A stretch of DNA of 64,000 bases, taken from NCBI RefSeq assembly GCF_958298935.1, contig NC_084927.1, forward strand, positions 35,282,501 through 35,346,500. The letters are read 5' to 3'. Position 1 is the stretch's first letter. Every line of letters begins with the position of its first letter. Of this stretch, positions 48,457 to 61,140 are shown in pieces. The DNA is from Phragmites australis (Eukaryota; Streptophyta; Magnoliopsida; Poales; Poaceae). The notes beneath the pieces are model-generated. The model was given only the letters and a program-made list of their open reading frames with translations. It did no database searches and had not been told where the DNA came from. The position numbers and the translations under genes were made by a program.

Positions 48457-49470
48457 CCCCGCCTCCTAGGATGCCCCGGACCACCCTGGAAGCTTCTGGA
48501 GCGGCGGCAGGGTTCCCCGTCGTCGGTGGTGGCGCGCCGCCGGATCGCAGGCGAGATGGAGAGAGAGGGGGGGGGGGGGATTGGGAAGGGTGTGAGAAGA
48601 AATGGTGGGTCCTTTTAGGCCTGAGACTTCCTTTTGGTTTAATTTTTTTTTACTTTTTCTTCCTTATTTGTGTAGGAGTGTTATTGGTTTGTTGGAGAAG
48701 TTTTTGGTGTAAATATGCAAATAATAAATGATGTTTATTCGATTTATATTAAAGGCTGTGGTAGATACTAACATCTTACATGTGGAGGGATTATTTCACG
48801 ATATTTCGTGATCGTGTGGGGTGTTTTCATAAATCAACCACTTCACTGGTGAGACGATAGGATTAACTGTGTTATTCTGATAGGATAGGATAGATTTTAT
48901 TCGTTATTTGCACGTTGTATATATTTATTTGTTTGTAATAAAGATTTTTCTATAGGGACGGTTTGGCACATTGCATTGCTGTGATCCGTTGCTTGGGGAT
49001 CTATTTTGGGTACAGATTAAGGTTGGTACTGTTTACTGATTCTTATGGGATCGATCACTCGGTAATTTAGTATTGTCTTCTGTTGGTAATTCAGCTAGAT
49101 TTTTTGGCATTGCATCCATTAATCCATAACAACACATAATGCATTCATTTGTTTGCGAAACAGATGTAAGAAGCACGAGTAGTATGTTTGGTTAAAACTC
49201 TTTGGAGTAAATAATTGGATGGTTAAACTTGGAAACATTCCCCCTCTCTTTTTTTTGTAGAGAATTAGATAGCATTTCTAGTTTAAAATGAGCTGACGAA
49301 GTGAGTCAGTAAGCATAGGTAGACCCAACCGACACAGACACTTGGCCTCATGATCTTACTGTTCCTGGTTGCACCTTTACACGTCACTTTTCTCCCACAA
49401 TATCGATTTTTAATTCCATCTATCTCAACCCTATTCAACAAAAGCTAATGATCGGCTAACCACATTAGTC
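48457..49470. other. Promoter side of the BLTP3-like gene and spacer
   Basis: GC-rich leader/promoter of the minus-strand gene to about 48600, including a G-run at 48568-48579, then AT-rich spacer without recognisable genes. Confidence 0.4.
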
Positions 49471-49474
49471 CTGA

Positions 49475-49734
49475 CTCTCTCTGATCATAAATATATATAT
49501 GATTTAGAAAAGTTTCGATCAAATTTTTAAAATTTTAACTAACAATAATTTTTAAAATATTTAATTTAAAAATCTTAAAATCATATATACATTTGTCTTG
49601 AAAAAAAATACTTTCATATTATCACTAATTCAATAAATTTTAGAAATATATTGTAATAAAAAATAATAGTAACAATATTTACATTAAAAACCATGTTTTA
49701 TTAAAATAATATGTATTTATGATGGAATGGAGTA
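49475..49734. repeat. Stowaway-like MITE
   Basis: The left end contains CTCTCTCTGATCATAAATAT and the right end, in reverse complement, CTCCATTCCATCATAAATAC, forming inverted ends. The core (AAAAGTTTCGATCAAATTTT) and its counterpart are typical of grass Stowaway elements. A TA target site is present at the right end. Confidence 0.7.
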
Positions 49735-50662
49735 GAAAACAAATCCAATGAAGAGCCACGAGCATAGAAAACTACTGAAACCTTCAGCTAAAAGTAGGTT
49801 AATTCCGAAGCGAGTACACTGGTCAGTCAGTCCAGTGCTATCAGTTGCTGGCTCCAGACGAAGCTTCATCTCGCGGTAAAGCTTAAACAGCCTCGGGATC
49901 CGCGACATCGACGGGGATCTCCTGCTCGTTCATCTAGGACAAAACCGAGTAGCTAGGATTACCGCACGAGGGTTGGTTAATCACTTGGGTTTTTACTGTT
50001 ACCGCGACGCCGACAGATGGTCACATCTGGACGTTTGTTCCCAGTGGGAACCCAATGCAGACCAAGGACTGTGGTCTGCACGCAGCATGTGAGATGGCGA
50101 GAGAGAGTCGTACCAAAGAGTCTTCAGGCAAAGGATAAATAAATTAGAAGCAATAGTTACAGTGATTAACTACGCTAAACAAGGTAGCTAGATGCTAGAG
50201 AGGGACACTGACTGTGTGTCCCTACATGTTCATGTCTGCTGCTGTACTGGAAAGTTTAAGGATTTGAAATGGCTTTATGATCATGCAAGGACCAAGGGCC
50301 AGCTGGCTGGTACCAGGGAGGGACACTGAAGCTGACTGAAATCATTTGTACCAGGAGAGATTGGAAATGGCTGTGGTGGAAGGGTATCAGAATTTGGCCA
50401 GTGATTCTCTGCAGTGCAGTGGAGTTCAATTCCAGCTAAACATGTGGGCCAGTCCATCGTAACAAGGCAAAGATCATCGCGACTTACTGACCCATGATTA
50501 GTATTAGTTCACAAACTCGATCCATTCGTGCTCTTCGTGATCCAGAAATGTTCTGAACCATCAGCTTTCCCTGTCTTGTTTGCTCCTTGCATGTTGCATC
50601 ACATCGATCACATATCATTTCATTCCATAAGACTCGGAACTCAAGTGGCATATACTTTGATT
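49735..50662. other. Intergenic; a short possible last exon, otherwise nothing
   Basis: A 17-codon minus-strand frame (49883-49933, MNEQEIPVDVADPEAV) preceded by an acceptor-like TTTTGTCCTAG could be the last exon of a lost gene; I cannot assign it. The rest is non-coding. Confidence 0.3.
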
Positions 50663-52306
50663 AATATATATATATATATATATATGATAAGTTATTGATA
50701 ATATAGTTAATTAAACTAATATGTTTATTAAATATATGTTTTAATAAATCTCATTAATGCAACACATGAAGTAACAATTAAAGATGGGATAAAATTTTGA
50801 TTGAAATTAGACAAGTCTCAAGAAATACGTTTCGGAGCAGAGGTATTTGTACATACCGAATGATTCGGCGTCAGATAAATTATGCACGCTAGAGCATCTC
50901 AGAAGTTGGGTTCAAGTGTTCTATACATCGGATAGTCCGGTACTTGCAGTTGTGCACGCTCAATGTTTCACCGGAACATTTTCGAGAAGATTCATTTGGT
51001 TCAATGGAAGATAGAATTATACACACTAGATAGTTCGGTGATTGAAGTTATAGATGTCGGATACTTCATCAGAGCATTTTCTAGAAGTGTTTATTCGGTT
51101 CAACAATAGAAATAGAGTTGTACACGTTCGATGTTAAGGTGCTTGTACTACTGCTAACGTGGGAACATTAAGTGTTCATAATTTTTACGAGATTTCGATA
51201 GAGAATTTTTATTATGACTAACTGGAGATCGAGAGAAATGGAGTTGAATTTTTTTTTATTTGTCTTATGATGTATAGGTGATGGATGTAACTTAACGGTC
51301 GATGACGGGATGATTGGGACTAACGGGGTGCTTAGTACTAGAAGATCAAGGAGGACCAGGCGAAATCAAGAGTGATCCTAATTGCACATGTGGAGAACAA
51401 GCAAAATGTGAGAAGATGGATGAAGACAGTGTATTGACAAAGTCAAACGAAAGAGATATCGGTGCAAGTGACAAGACGATCCGAGGGATCGAGAGTTGGA
51501 GAGATTTGCCGATGATCGAAATCGCAAGACGAAATACACGTATCATCATCATAAATGTTATTTAGAAAGTAAGAAAGCTATGTTACTTAAGGGGGTAAAA
51601 AATGTAAGAAACTTATATCCAAAAAAACTTTCAATGTCTGTAAATATGGGGGGAGAGCTATGAGCCTCTTTAAGCCAGCCATCTATAAGTGGCGTGATAG
51701 GATTCTAAAAGAGAGATGAGAGCTTAGCATATAGTTTATTTGAGAGTTGTGTATATAAAAACACTTTATAATTCGTTAAAAATAGAGTATTCCTCTGTAA
51801 GTAATGAATATTGTGTTTCCTTTATATTTGTGCTTATTTTCTTCTAGTTTCCTTCTTTTCTTCCTCTCATGATTGCAAGTTTTTTAGTTTTGTTATGATT
51901 TTTGTTTTTATTAAAGAGCTGAATTTTTACATCATGTTAAAGTTATTATTCTTGTTGATAGAGGGAGAAGAATCATCTATAAGATGATCTTGAACCATAT
52001 CTTATCTCTAGATCTATTATTTTGAAAAATTTCTTCACCCGGTATCTAGTTTTTTAGATCTAAATGTTTTTTAGTTGCAAGTTTGTTTGAGGTATGACAA
52101 TCAGAATGTTATTTTATGTAATATAGGTTTCATATTCATTCATAGGAACTATGTTTTTTATAGAGATTTTAATATAATTTATTCTTGTTTATCTCGGTTT
52201 TTAACTTTCATGTCGAAACGTGTTAGGTGAAAGATTAAGATATACCATCCTAAAATTTAATGAGATTTCTACTCACTCCTCCCTAATCGCCTTCCTTGTT
52301 CCTATA
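50663..52306 (+). mobile_element. Copia-type LTR (copy C), CCGGTG-rich family
   Basis: Starts at a (TA)n run near 50663, then TGATAAGTTATTGATAATAT, which resembles the start of LTR copy B. U3 (50.85-51.2 kb) has GATAGTCCGG and CCGG-type motifs. A TATA-like CTATAAGTGG lies near 51688. R/U5 runs on to CTACTCACTCCTCCCTAATC...GTTCCTATA near 52306, the copia-type LTR ending. R/U5 resembles the reverse complement of copy A (for example TTGCAAGTTTTTTAGTTTTG). No internal region is attached. The frame 51314-51565 is within U3 and not a gene. Confidence 0.55.
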
Positions 52307-52965
52307 GAGACCTGACCAGCGGATGATTAACCCGAACCAGCATTGCAGCTTTCAGTGCCTCCAAATCGAGCATGTGGTGCGATCGTGAAAGGAAAGGAGA
52401 ATAAAAAGTTGGGAGAAAACGACAGTCTGACAGACTGAAGCCTTTGGGTGATTATTCTCAGACGATGAGAATGATAGATCCTGAGCTGAGCTCCAACCTC
52501 CAAGTCGACGTGCAGCCGTCGAAGTCGATCTCTTTGCCTTGGAGTCCTCCGCACATAAAGTGGCATGGCAATTGTATCCCAAGTTGGCATGCTCGCTTCG
52601 TTCCCATGTGGCTTCGTTGTGAGAAAGCAGCCTGTCGCGTCGAGAGAACTGATTTGACAAGTAGATCCGTCGATGAATGCTTTGGCAAGTGAATAATCTC
52701 TGTGCGTGTAGTGCAGGCTGCAGAACAGTGAATCTAGATGGCGAAGACTGAAGAGCGAGCAGTTGGAGAAACTACAATGCATGCATACACCCAAATTGGC
52801 TGCAAATGTGTTGATTCATCGAAGAAGAAAGGACAGTATTTTAAAAGAAAGAAGAAAGGACTGACGGGGGCCTCGGGCTCGAAAGGACCATCGGGCCAGA
52901 ATGGCATATTCAGGTGCCAAGGGCTCTTTGGATTGGACCCAGAGGAAAAATACAACTATGTAACG
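52307..52965. other. No supported gene
   Basis: Overlapping frames on both strands (52327-52794, 52444-52692, 52738-52968). None shows a known domain, splice structure or codon signal that I trust. Confidence 0.35.
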
Positions 52966-53108
52966 TAGTGTGTATGCAACCTCTGTCTTGATCGTTCATC
53001 TTTTTTATTTATCTGTTGATTCTTGTCTATCTCATGTTTCTTTTACATAACTTTTCGATACGAATATCAATATAAATACACGATCAAGACAGAAATTACG
53101 TGTATACC
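52966..53108. repeat. Small MITE of about 140 bp
   Basis: The left arm GTGTATGCAACCTCTGTCTT (continuing GATCGT) and the right arm, reverse complement TATACACGTAATTTCTGTCT (continuing TGATCGT), are inverted repeats of about 27 bp around an AT-rich centre. The size and structure suit a MITE; the superfamily is not determined. Confidence 0.6.
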
Positions 53109-53663
53109 ATATTATGAAATTTTCCCTTCTGCCGCCTAGAGCCACCCTGCCAATTTTGGTGTTTAACCATTCTTAGATGCGATTGCTTGGATTGGTACTT
53201 TCTTTTAGCTCGCCTATGCTCGTGTTGGCTCGTGTAGTCAATTTCACTCCAACGTGGAGGCGAGACTAGGACGGTGGAATCATGTGCCCTAAACACAAGA
53301 AGCCCAGGAGCACTTCACACTACGTGCTTGACTTGATCATTTCTTGGATCACGGAATAAGATTCGCACGTCGGCATGGTGTGCCGACAATCCGGCTGAAG
53401 CAAGAAGACGTTTTCCCGCTGTCTGAATCAAAATCAAGAGAAGAAAAGGGGAAGAATTCACCACCGTAATACCCTATCCGCTCCTGTTCTATCCACTTTC
53501 GTGTGAGCCCAACAGGAGAGAGCACCAGTCGAACCACATAGCATCCGACGGCCGCGACCCCACACCCCCAGCCCCATCCCGGCCGGCCGTAGCCGCAGCC
53601 AAACCACCGCCAAGCAAAGCACCCGAGACAGCAGTGGACTAACGGTGGTCTGTCTGGGCGTGC

Positions 53664-55090
53664 ATGGACGCGGTAGCCGGCGAGCCCTCCCCGTCGTCCC
53701 CGCCGACGTCGCCGCCGGAGCTGGCGATGGTGGCGCGGGCCGTGCAGCGGCTCGTGGCGCGGAACGACGCGCTGGTGACGGTTGGAAGCGGTGAGAGGGA
53801 TCGGGGGATGGCGGCGTTCGAGGCGCCCACGGGCGCGCCGGCGCCGCGCATCGGCGTGGCGGAGTACCTGGAGCGCGTGCACCGGTACGCGGCGCTCGAG
53901 CCCGAGTGCTACGTGGTGGCGTACGCGTACGTCGACATGGCGGCGCACCGGCGACCGGCCGCCGCCGTGGCGTCCAGGAACGTGCACCGGCTGCTCCTCG
54001 CCTGCCTCCTCGTCGCCTCCAAGGTTCTTGACGACTTGTAAGTACCTTCTCTTTTCCTTACTTGAACGTGCGTGCGCCGATGATTCCATACAAAGAGCTT
54101 GATACAAATTATGCGGGAAACTTCAGATTTATGCTATGAAGAATACAAGGATCTGATCTTTTTTTAAAAAAAAAAGAATACAAAGATTTCTACACCGTTA
54201 TTATATATTCGGTGATGTTGCTCATTATGAAGAACTGTCAAAGCATACCAGCGGTTGGCTGTGTACTTTGGTAATGTCGTGTTTGGATTTCGGAAGGGCA
54301 GAGCGACAAAGCATGACCACAATTAATCGAGAATTATACCCCGCAAAAAAGTTATTCAACAATAGGAAATATGACTTTTCTTAGAAAAGGTGTATGCATT
54401 TTTCCTATTCCCAATTAGTTCTTGACACATCAATTTGCTGGCTGTTATACTCGGACAACGACCGACATCAGACAAACATGTACCCAAGTAGGTACTGGTG
54501 CACCACATGATAGCTACATGACACTTTCCAAACATAAAAGTTCAGAAAATGATAGTATCATATATTTGCTATTTTCCTCGTCTGCAGAGACTAATACCTA
54601 CCTAAATAATGGATAGATGTGATCAGGAGATGGATAAGGATAAATGCCAACGCGTCCATGAAAAATTACACGTTTAACGTTTTGTAATTCATATCATGCA
54701 TGGTTTTCTCTGACGAAATGCCATGTGCGATTCTCTCTGCGCCGCGCATGCAGTCACCACAGCAACGCCTTCTTCGCGCGCGTCGGCGGCGTGAGCAACG
54801 CGGAGATGAACAAGCTGGAGCTGGAGCTGCTCGGCGTGCTCGACTTCGAGGTCGCGGTCGGCCACCGTGCCTACGACAGGTACCGCGAGCACCTGGAGAA
54901 AGAGATGTGCAGGGAGTACGGCCTGGCCGGCACCGCACCCAAGCCGAGAACTGCCGCGTCCAGCGACAGCAAACCCCCGGCGCCGCCGGCGGAGCGCGTG
55001 GCCGCCGCCGGCGACAAACACGACCGAAGGCTGCCGAACGACGTGCCGGCCAAGCCGTCTCTTAGAGAGCTGTGGGCCTTCGATTACTAA
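53664..55090 (+). CDS. U/P-type cyclin (CYCP-like)
   Basis: Two exons, 53664-54037 and 54754-55090, give 236 residues; the 716-bp intron splits a Phe codon. U-type (P-type) cyclins resemble the yeast Pho80/Pcl group, pair with CDKA-type kinases, and link nutrient or hormone state to cell division. The cyclin fold spans about residues 62-161: APRIGVAEYLERVHRYAALE, AYAYVDMAAHRRPA, RNVHRLLLACLLVASKVLDD, then in exon 2 FHHSNAFFARVGGVSNAEMN and LELELLGVLDFEVAV. The length is typical. The tail (after about 180) is Pro/Ala-rich and of low complexity, ending LRELWAFDY. The intron position inside KVLDDF is usual for this family. The first ATG is used since it opens a GC-rich leader without a competing start. 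Confidence 0.9.
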
Positions 55091-57825
55091 GCAATGGCAA
55101 GGATCAATGTGCAAGCTGCAAAGGGTGTCTGTGCGTGTTGATTGGACGTGTATATATCTGCAGAGTTGCGTTGTGCCATAGTTACATGTACGGGATGCTG
55201 AATTGCTAGTGGCTGGATGACATGAAGCCAATGCCAAGAACACGCTTGGAAGATGCATCGCCTGCTCGTCAAAACTAATCATCGTGTCACTGCGATGCTA
55301 ATGGCCCACGAGGCAAGCAGCAGTGAGCTCGATCTCAACTGCACAGATGGAAGACGAAAAGAATAAAGAGCATGGGTTAGGTAAGTTGGTTGGAAGTTGT
55401 GGCGCCAAACTCTGCCCAGAAAAGCCATGCCCTCTGCACTGCACGGGTCCGAGAGTTTCTCGTCGGATCTTGGAAAAAGCAGGTGCAGTGCAGCAGAGGT
55501 GGAAGCCAAACCGAGCCGCCGAGAGAGGTCAGTGCGCTGTGCAGAAAAAGGGCAGAGGTGTGACGAGCGCATGCGACGATGCGCTGGTTCAGCGGGCTCT
55601 GAAGGTGGAAGAGTTGCTCGCGTTGCTTTTCCGTTCCATTTTAGCAAGGACGGCGATCGATCCGGGTATTTCACACCGACGCCCCAAGAGACTAATATTA
55701 TTCGATCCGAGTTGTTGCATGCTGTCACTCGTGACCGGGATCAGGGTTTTGGTTATCAAAACCATTAAACCAGTGGTGGGTGTGCACAAGTTTATCTAAT
55801 GGCTGATGCTATAAATTTTGGCAAGTGATAAACTAACCTCTTTTGATATCTACAAATTTTGGGGTTGCACGGGCATATGGGGCACCCCTTAGCTCCGGCT
55901 CTTATTTGGTACAAGATATTTTTAGTTTGATATTGTTTATAACATAATAGTTATATAAAAGTATCCCTAGTGTCTTTTTTTTTCATCTTCCTCGACCATT
56001 AGATGTATATCAGACGATTATTGGTATCTCCTTTCACTTGTATATAAATATAGCACCTTCAACTTAAATCTAGCCTAGCCTCCTCACTCCATCCCCACCT
56101 CCGCCGCCCCCTCCTACCTCCACCACGCGCTATTTTACATGTACCTTGCCGGTGATCCCCTCCCGCCTCCTCCACCTTCTAATTCCTCCTGGTCGTCACC
56201 CTCCTTTCTCATCTTTCGTGTCCCACCCTTTGACATTGCCAATCGCCCTCCATCCCACGATCGAGAGGCGGCATCACTATCGCCGCGCTCCCCTCGCCCT
56301 TTCATTGCTCTAAAGTTTGAGATCTGATTAACACAAACTCTAATCCAACAGTGGAACGACGCCACTACTAACGACGATAAAAGGCAAATGAGAGGAGGCC
56401 AACCTTGGATGAAGCGTGAATCTCCTCGATCCAATGGTGAGTTATCTAGAGTTTGCTAATTTTCCAATCAAATGTAGTTTAGAAAGTCTATTGTTATTAT
56501 GGAAAATATTTATACAACAGTGCCACAGCCAAGTTATTTACCAAATATTCATAGAAAAAAAGTAGATCTACTATGCTATGTATACCATTTGCCTTTCACC
56601 TAGCTCCTTGTGCACTTCATCCTACCACCGCCCTAGCTAATTGCTTTCAACTTTTCACTACTCGTGTCATGTCGGTGCTAACCACACGTAGCATAGCATG
56701 ATAGTTGTTACAAGAGACAAGTTGTTAGTGATACAAGACATGCTGCTAGTAATCCTCCTCTCTGTGACTATGGCTTTTCAAATTCGCTCGCTGATAACCG
56801 CATCTATTAGCACCATCTTGCTAGCAATGTATGATCTATTGGTGAGACTCACTAACAATATATGAAATTAAGCAAATTCATAAAACTACTAAGGAGCCTT
56901 TTTTTATCCTCCTTTTTTTCTATTCATGCCCTCAACTGGTAGGCAACAGTGCAATGCTCGCCATTCAAATCTTAGAGTTCATGCAAACAAATCAATTGAA
57001 CCACCTAGAAATCTCAAAGTGTCTCGAAATCATCGCAGCTCAAACATCAATATTCAATATTAGAGACCTTACCGCCAGATAAAAAATCAGTGAAAATTGT
57101 TAAAATATGATATGCACAAATATCTTCGTGAGGACACTTGCTTTCATCCTTGTAGCAATTCTTTTAACAATTATTATAGTGGTATAGTTTCATCCATGCA
57201 AAAAAAAAAATGTTCTAGCACAGTTCCAAGAAAAACAACACTGAAGCAAGCGAGGAATGGTATTCTCTGACTTTGCATCAGTAAATTTAGAGGGCGAACA
57301 ATGCCATGACATTAGGACTTCTGAACCGTTAGATCTGGAATGTACGTACCAGATCAACTGCTACAGTATCTTTATAAAACGGTATAATTACTACAGTAAT
57401 AATGACATATACTGTTCACCCAGACTTATATTACTGTATTTGAAGAGACTTATATTACTGTATATTCCGGTCGAAACAAAGTCAGAGGATAGCTGTTCTA
57501 ACGAATTATGGCGAGGAATCCGACAAACCTGGTACCAAAACCGAAATCAATTTACAAATCGGCCCAAAATACTAGGGCCTTTCTAATAATATACAACCTT
57601 GAGGCCCTCAACTGCAAAACGGGCGCCTCCTCGTCCAAACATAAAAAAAAAACGCGAAGCAGAGCCCTCTTATTTCTCTTCTCTTCTTCCCCGTCGTTCC
57701 GACATCTCAGCTCCTCGTACAAAGCCCCAAATTGCACTAACCTCCCTGCCCCCTCGCCGGCGCGAGCGCCGTCCTAGGGTCTCCGCCGCCGCCCGGATCC
57801 TCCTGTTCTCCTCTCGTCAGCGGCG
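55091..57825. other. Intergenic between cyclin and PEX22
   Basis: No gene recognised. The open frames at 55279-55799 and 56135-56434 on both strands lack domains. 56.45-57.25 kb is AT-rich. A 24-bp direct repeat (AGACTTATATTACTGTAT twice, 57421-57466) sits in the PEX22 upstream region. PEX22 leader sequence, C/T-rich, begins about 57.6 kb. Confidence 0.4.
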
Positions 57826-60436
57826 ATGGCGTCAGCGTCGTCCCCTGCGGCGGCGGCGGGGGCAGGGGCAGGGGCAGGCGCCGGGGGCGGGAAGGACGAC
57901 GAGTTCGCCGATCTGGCGCGGCGCCTCGTGGAAGCCCTCGCGCGCTACGCTGATCGCCTCCCCTTCGACCTCGATCGCCAGGTTCGCGCTCGGATCTGTG
58001 ATGTCGTGCCGTGTGATTAGGGATTGGTGGGGTCCGGGTGCGCAAAGGTTGCGCCTTGTTTGGGGAAGGTTAGGTTTTTACCTTTGTCTAGGTTGGGTAT
58101 TGTTCTGTTGTCTGTTTAGGTTGTAGACTCCCAAATTTACGCGTTTTTAGCTGTTGTGTAAGCTTGGGCCCCTGCATGCCTTGTTGGATATATACGTGGT
58201 GATTTTCAGGTGGTCACTACAAAAAATGCCCCCCTTTTTGAGTAATGTGGTCGGATTTTGCGATATGTTAGGTGATTACTGTGGCCCCTGTGATTTCGAT
58301 GTGTCTTTTAATTTCAGGTCTTTAAAAATAGGGATCCCTTAAAAATACTGCAAACCAAATTCTATGTGAATCACTTGCTTAAGTAGAAGATTTCTTTTGA
58401 TTAAGAAGATGCAGAGTTTTCAATTGCTTCGTTTATGTGGTGTCAAGAAATGATCTACCTTTGTGGTCGGTTAATAAAATTGTTTAATGCCACAATTTTG
58501 CTTCGTTGTCTCTGAATGTAATGTATTATTAAGTTATATTTCCAAATACTCTGTAGTTGCAAGAACGTGCTGATCTTAGACTTGCGTAATAATATATGTA
58601 AACACAACTCTGTGTAAAATGCGGAGGTCTGTGGCATTTATGTTGCAACAGTTTAAAGATTGATATGATGCCACAAACAAGTTGCTCAGTGCTTGCACTG
58701 GACGTGTTTGACTTGGTTGGTTTGATTGGTGGCATCTTAGCGTTGCAGTTTTAGCCTTGTGAAAAAAAAACAGGCTAAAAAATTTCACTGGAAAATGCGA
58801 ACATTCTAATAGAATGCTTAATGCACATTGACATCAATCATCACTCACATGCTTGATGCCCTTTTGAATCTTGCTTATCTTCACTGACATTCTAACAAAA
58901 GGACTTAGCAATTTTTGTGGGCCCACAGAAACAAACCCATCACTGACATGTTTATGATGTAGTAATTTCAGCCCTTGCTAAAAGAATCATTGAATTTCTT
59001 CATGTTCATGTTTCAGAAACTTCGTTCGCTTACCACACTTGCTGCGATTGCGATCACACTTCTGTTTGCCTGGAAATTGTTGAGAGCTCCTCAAGAGCAA
59101 CCTCGGAGGCCACGCAGGAGGGCTGCCCCATCATCGAGCAACACAAGCAGTATATCACGGCCAGGACCAGGTGCTTTGATCTCAACAGATGCTTGCACAT
59201 CTTCAGCAGATTCAAGAGCACATGAAGCAGTCAATCAGCTTTTCCATCCAGTAAACGTATTGTTTGTTTCCATTTGATGAATACTGAAATGATGTAGTTT
59301 TTTTAACCGTTAGATTTGATAGTTGCTCATTTTCTTCTGCAGTTGACTCTTGAGCAGCTTGTCAGGCATAAGCTGAGCGAAGGACGAAGGGTATTTTGCA
59401 AATTAACTGCTTTCTCGCTATTTTCATCGAATTTAATAGAGTAATATTCTGCTGATGTATGCTTTTCATAACAACTTTTAGGTCACATGTCGGTTACTAG
59501 GTGTGATTTTAGAGGAAACAACTCCAGAGGAGCTTCAGGTAGGCACTATGCTGCTGCATATTTTTCTTCATTTTTACAAATCAATTAAATAGATTTATAT
59601 CTTGTTGCAGAACCATGTCACAGTGAGGACTTCTGTTATGGAGGTTCTCCTAGAAATTGCAAAATTCTGTGACGTCTATTTGATGGAGCGCATTCTTGAT
59701 GATGAAAGTGGGGTAAGTCTGAAGGTGTCCTTATGTATTCTCGTTACTTTTATGTTTTGTATATTTTAGAAGATGTTTTTGATTCGGAGTGTCAGTAGAT
59801 GATGAAAGCATATGTTACAGCAGCTATTTTCTCTATTGTTTGAATTTCATAGTTTTTTGGAAGTTTTTTTATTATGAATTAATATCCATTAACTACTTTG
59901 GACTTTGGGATCAGAACATTATGACCTGACGCTAGCAAATTTGAATGACATAACACAGGAAAAGGTTTTGTCTGCCCTGAGTGAAGCTGGACTTTTTGCT
60001 AGTGGTGGCTTGATAAAAGACAAGGTAGGCTGAAAGATGATGCCATTTTGGAAATATAGCTGATTCATTGATACTATAGCATTGTGTAAAGCCAGGTTAT
60101 TTGCAATGTAACTTTTAATATTTCTTGAAATCTGCAGGTTCTCTTCTGTAGTACAGAAAACGGCCGCACATCTTTTGTTCGGCAGCTCGAACCTGATTGG
60201 CACATTGACACAAGTCCTGAAATTGTTCACCAATTAGCAGTAAGTCATACACTCGTATTTGCAACAGCGCACTGTTGATACTTTCTTGGAAATGGTTGAT
60301 TTGATATTTCTTTTCCTTGTAGAGGTTTATCAGATATCAACTGCACATTTCGCCACAGCGACCAGAAAGAATTGCATCCAATGTTTTCAGCTCTACAAGC
60401 CTGGAACAGTATTTTGGAGGCCTGGATCAGAGATGA
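57826..60436 (+). CDS. PEX22: Peroxin PEX22, membrane anchor of PEX4
   Basis: Eight exons, 57826-57981, 59017-59250, 59343-59390, 59482-59538, 59611-59712, 59959-60024, 60138-60239 and 60323-60436, give 292 residues; every exon is a whole number of codons with GT/AG borders. PEX22 tethers the ubiquitin-conjugating enzyme PEX4 to the peroxisome membrane so that the import receptor PEX5 can be ubiquitinated and recycled. An N-terminal Ala/Gly-rich segment and KDDEFADLARRLVEALARYA precede one membrane helix at about 57-74 (LTTLAAIAITLLFAWKLL). A basic/Ser linker follows, then the cytosolic PEX4-binding domain: LTLEQLVRHKLSEGRRVTCR, LLGVILEETTPEELQ, VRTSVMEVLLEIAKFCDVYL and the C-terminal PERIASNVFSSTSLEQYFGG. 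Nothing is broken. Confidence 0.92.
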
Positions 60437-61140
60437 TACTAGGTATGCGCATTGGTTTGTTTTTTATGAAATCGTTGGCTGCCATAAATGATATTTCCTT
60501 TGAACACTTCCAAACAACAAGTCATGATTTTAGCAGAAACGCCCTAATTTCTATTGAATTTCTTTACCCGCAGGTCAAACTCCAGCAAGCTGTGGCATAG
60601 CGAGAGCTGAGAAAATCATTGCCCATCCCCCCCTCCCCCCTTGAATGATGGAACCCGTTTTTCCTGTATCATGTGTAAAAGTCTTGTGGCATGTACTACC
60701 TTGTTATGCATTGAGTGCCCCATGAGCTATGGAAGGAGATAGCATCAGTAGCATACTTGATGTATCAATTTGTTCTTGTATAACCAAAATACTTAATTGT
60801 CTGCCTGATCCTCTTGCCATTCGTTCTGTGGAGAACATGTGGGTCCCATGAGTCTGCTAACTGCAATAAGCAGTTTAACCAAAAGGCGAGATAAAAGGTC
60901 ACTTGTTTGAGGCTGAAGACGGATTGACTGTAACATTTTAACATGAACACCAGTATTCGAACAAAAACATCTCATCTTGTTACAACGGGGAAAAACAGTG
61001 TCGCATCTAATTCGTTGTGCACACCCTATCGCAATCTCTTCAGCTGTAAAAAATTCTCCATCTACAGTGAAATAAACTACGAGAAGATACTCCCAGATGC
61101 GTAGAAAAATTTCAACCAATTCCAAGTCGTCTGCCTCCTT
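60437..61140. other. PEX22 3'-UTR and 3' flank of the ATXR2 pseudogene
   Basis: Two convergent 3' regions. A C-run sits at about 60631-60643. No gene recognised. Confidence 0.45.

Noticed and set aside
48022..48618. 198-codon plus-strand frame
   Set aside because: Antisense to exons 1-2 of the BLTP3-like gene.
52327..52794. 155-codon minus-strand frame considered as a gene
   Set aside because: Equal-length frames exist on the other strand, there are no recognisable motifs and no splice or promoter context.
53349..54107. 252-codon minus-strand frame
   Set aside because: Shadow of the GC-rich first exon of the cyclin gene; Arg/His-rich and without domain.
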